Origin: Spirochaeta sp.
GTDB taxonomy: Bacteria > Spirochaetota > Spirochaetia > DSM-27196 > Alkalispirochaetaceae
Assembly: GCA_027859055.1 (NCBI GenBank)
Contig: JAQIBO010000339.1
Coordinates: 1 to 7,216, forward strand
DNA length: 7,216 bases
Direction of reading: 5' to 3'
Positions 6,017 through 7,216 of this stretch are shown piece after piece. The notes below the pieces were generated by a model. That model saw only the letters and a list, made by a program, of their open reading frames with translations. It was not told the DNA's origin and did not search any database. Position 1 is the first letter of the stretch, and each line of letters begins with the position of its first letter. A program made the position numbers and the translations under genes.

Positions 6017-6320
6017 CTGGCACAACACGCTCTTCCTCGGCTCAATGCCGGGAACCGAGATTCCTATGCAAGACTGGTTGAACGAACTCGACAAGGCCGG
6101 GATAACTGCGATCGTCTGCCTCAATCCTGAAGACGAGATCAGTCTCCTCTCTCCCGAGTATCGCGACTGGCGTCGATACCGCGTACCACATTCGAAGTTG
6201 AGACATTTCGACGTTCCCGTCGACGACGGGTGCGCGCCAACCGGCGCTGTGATGAACCAGGTCGGGTCCTACCCGGAAACCGATCAGCAGGACGCGTTTC
6301 TCGCCAACTCGTTACCGTAG
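6006..6320 (+). CDS. Truncated phosphatase paralogue lacking the catalytic loop (probably inactive)
   Basis: A 104-residue relative of the phosphatase at 3579-4100. Matching blocks are W..TLFLGSMPG (5-16) against W..RLFLDAMPG, IVCLNPEDEIS (36-46) against VVCLAPDEQIA, SPEY (49-52), the PVDD acid segment (71-74) against PIDD, and then abruptly VGSYPETDQQDAF (86-98) against VRSYPETPEQREF. Some 53 residues of the full-length copy, including the whole HCxxGxxRTG loop, are missing at about base 6261, without a frameshift. The product cannot be a Cys phosphatase. It may be a decaying gene or a retained substrate-binding or regulatory fragment. It starts inside the end of the preceding gene (11-base overlap) behind a G-rich GGGGG, and stops at a TAG 28 bases from the convergent GIY-YIG gene. 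Confidence 0.72.
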   Translation: MFRNWHNTLFLGSMPGTEIPMQDWLNELDKAGITAIVCLNPEDEISLLSPEYRDWRRYRVPHSKLRHFDVPVDDGCAPTGAVMNQVGSYPETDQQDAFLANSLP

Positions 6321-6348
6321 CCCGCGCTGGTGTACTGTCGTATCAGTG

Positions 6349-6849
6349 CTACCCATCTTCACTCTCCGCGTCGTCGACGTCCGAAATGTAGAACGGATGC
6401 TCTGAGCAGATTTGAAAATACTGTTTGGCCTGCCCCCATTTTCCCCTTTGCAGGTTGAGACGCGGCTCGGCGATCGCGATGGCCGTGGCTTCCAGGATGT
6501 TGAGAACTGCAGTGATCTCTTCATGAACGGCGGCGGTATCTATCGACAGTTGTCCGGCATTTGTCACCCGTTGCGTACCAAACCACGAGAACCGGTCCCA
6601 CCGCTCGCTGAGGTGGTCCGAAAGATGTTGCCTCAGCCGCAGGAAGAGCCGCTGATCACCACCTCCGGTCTGGCCGATATACACCGTCTCAAACTCGGAA
6701 TACAGCACGTAGATGCCGCGCTGCTCACGAAAATCAATGTGCTTCGCTCGCGATGAGCGGGAAGCCGCCCCCAGCAATGTACCACTCCGGTTCTGTCGGC
6801 CCCAGTCAACGCAATCTCGTCGCCAGTGCAATCCGAATGTCCGAATCAT
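6349..6849 (-). CDS. GIY-YIG nuclease-domain protein
   Basis: A 166-residue protein carrying a GIY-YIG endonuclease domain at about residues 40-135. The first motif is RGIYVLY (44-50, Tyr47) and the second VYIGQTGGG (56-64, Tyr57). They are followed by the basic helix RLFLRLRQHL (67-76), with an Arg and His75 in the expected places, SERWDRFSWFG (81-91), the metal-binding Glu120 in LEATAIAI, and RLNLQ (130-134, Asn132). All expected catalytic positions are filled, so DNA cleavage is likely; the target is unknown. Family members include repair, restriction and homing enzymes. The start is well supported: an in-frame stop lies just upstream (6865-6867) and AGGAGGGA is 6 bases before the ATG. The C-terminus is acidic (DVDDAESED). 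It is convergent with the truncated phosphatase and lies directly downstream of an IS end that seems to supply its promoter. Confidence 0.88.
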   Translation of the reverse strand: MIRTFGLHWRRDCVDWGRQNRSGTLLGAASRSSRAKHIDFREQRGIYVLYSEFETVYIGQTGGGDQRLFLRLRQHLSDHLSERWDRFSWFGTQRVTNAGQLSIDTAAVHEEITAVLNILEATAIAIAEPRLNLQRGKWGQAKQYFQICSEHPFYISDVDDAESEDG

Positions 6850-6854
6850 TTCAG

Positions 6855-6862
6855 TCCCTCCT
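6855..6862 (-). promoter_or_regulatory. Strong ribosome binding site of the GIY-YIG gene
   Basis: On the minus strand AGGAGGGA lies 6 bases before the ATG at 6849, a near-ideal Shine-Dalgarno arrangement. Confidence 0.7.
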
Positions 6863-6886
6863 GTTCATATTCGGTCTGTGCTTGGA

Positions 6887-6914
6887 ATAATAGGGAGGGG
6901 GCGGAATGTGTCAA
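6887..6914 (-). promoter_or_regulatory. Sigma-70-type promoter for the GIY-YIG gene, -35 inside the IS end
   Basis: On the minus strand a consensus TTGACA (6914-6909) is followed by a 16-base GC-rich spacer and TATTAT (6892-6887). Transcription would begin near 6880, giving a leader of about 30 bases before the GIY-YIG start codon and including its strong ribosome binding site. The TTGACA coincides with the apparent outer end of the IS3-family remnant, and the -10 lies in flanking DNA, so this looks like a hybrid promoter formed by insertion. Confidence 0.7.
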
Positions 6915-7216
6915 GATAGATTTCGCAAGTATTTGAACGGATGTCATCAGGCTGCCTGAGCCAAGGGTCGGTATTCGAATGACACCGCCTTGCTGGTGTA
7001 CGAGAAGGTTCGATTGCGCCGCCAGCGTAAAGGATTTCTCTCACGGGCGTCGACAATGGTTTCGTTTCAGATGGCGTAGATCTGATCGGCTTCGCCGGAA
7101 CGGCGTTGTTGGGGTGTTACATATCCGAGGCCTGAATGAAGATGCTCGGTATTGTACCAATGAGCGAAATCCGCGTACCAGGATCGAGCATGGTCGATGG
7201 AGGTGAACATCTTCGG
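6909..7216 (-). mobile_element. IS3-family insertion sequence, right end (continues beyond window)
   Basis: The segment holds the 3' end of an IS3-type transposase and the short non-coding tail that follows it. Read on the plus strand, the proposed outer end begins TGTCAAGATAGATTT at 6909. This fits the TG...CA termini usual for this family and the TTGACA often seen at the end of the right inverted repeat. The other end and any target duplication lie outside the window, so the exact boundary is inferred. Confidence 0.6.
6947..7216 (-). pseudogene. IS3-family transposase, C-terminal fragment with an internal stop
   Basis: This is the C-terminal part of a DDE transposase (integrase core, OrfB of IS3-type elements), running in from beyond the right edge. 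The first block contains ARSWYADFAHWYN, then HSGLGYVTPQQRRSG and QIYAI, the typical end of the rve domain. An in-frame TGA at 7069-7067 interrupts the frame. It continues as NETIVDARERNPLRW and ends at TGA 6949-6947 with PLAQAA. In relatives this point usually reads on without a break (I..R..AR..NP.RW), so one C-to-T change of CGA explains the stop. TGA is a normal stop in other genes here (for example at 4098-4100), so recoding is unlikely. The truncated product keeps most of the core but loses the last 39 residues, so the element is probably immobile unless helped in trans. Confidence 0.8.

Noticed and set aside
6321..6348. Possible bidirectional terminator between convergent genes
   Set aside because: No convincing GC-rich hairpin followed by a T-run is visible on either strand in these 28 bases.
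6326..7001. The 10-mer GCTGGTGTAC occurs at 6326-6335 and 6992-7001, flanking the GIY-YIG gene
   Set aside because: Several 10-base matches are expected by chance in a 7 kb window, and no extended similarity surrounds them, so it is not evidence of an attachment site.
1..7216. CRISPR array, tRNA or rRNA genes
   Set aside because: I saw no regularly spaced repeats of 20-40 bases and no tRNA cloverleaf or rRNA-like stretch.

Overview
This is a bacterial accessory region. Genes are tightly packed, the better starts have purine-rich Shine-Dalgarno sequences, and an IS3-family transposase remnant lies at the right edge. Base composition is mosaic. A sampled 60-base stretch of the first gene is about 72% GC, one in the second gene about 47%, and one in the DUF429-like gene about 53%. 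That suggests a fairly GC-rich host carrying segments of different origin. I cannot name the phylum from this sequence.

Layout. (1) Bases 1-1085 hold the 3' part of a tandem AAA+ ATPase gene; its reading frame is open to the left edge, so the start is missing. (2) After a short AT-rich gap (1086-1134) with a possible -10 box and small repeats, a compact + strand set begins: a DUF6998-like protein with PD-(D/E)xK-style residues (1135-1599), a small AAA+-like protein with an altered Walker A (1643-2203), a WYL-domain transcriptional regulator (2237-3223) and a 96-residue HRxxRHH protein (3227-3517). (3) A second + strand set follows: a Cys-based tyrosine or dual-specificity phosphatase (3579-4100), a DUF429-like RNase H-fold protein (about 4123-4947), a 366-residue two-part protein whose C-terminal half resembles the uracil-DNA glycosylase superfamily (4916-6016), and a second phosphatase copy that has lost its whole catalytic loop by an in-frame deletion (6006-6320). 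(4) A GIY-YIG nuclease-domain gene lies convergently on the - strand (6349-6849). (5) The end of an IS3-family element follows on the - strand (about 6909-7216), with a nonsense codon in its transposase.

How the parts may work together. Several products have nuclease or nucleic-acid-processing folds (DUF6998-like, DUF429-like, possible UDG-like, GIY-YIG). They sit beside ATPases, a phosphatase and a WYL regulator, a regulator type often found controlling anti-phage loci. The most plausible reading is a defence or genome-conflict island made of two adjacent modules. That is inference; no complete known system (BREX, CBASS, restriction-modification and so on) is recognisable here. Two further points stand out. 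The end of the IS element supplies a consensus -35 hexamer placed 16 bp from a good -10 box in the flanking DNA, which looks like a hybrid promoter for the GIY-YIG gene. The duplicated phosphatase has lost exactly its catalytic core while staying in frame.
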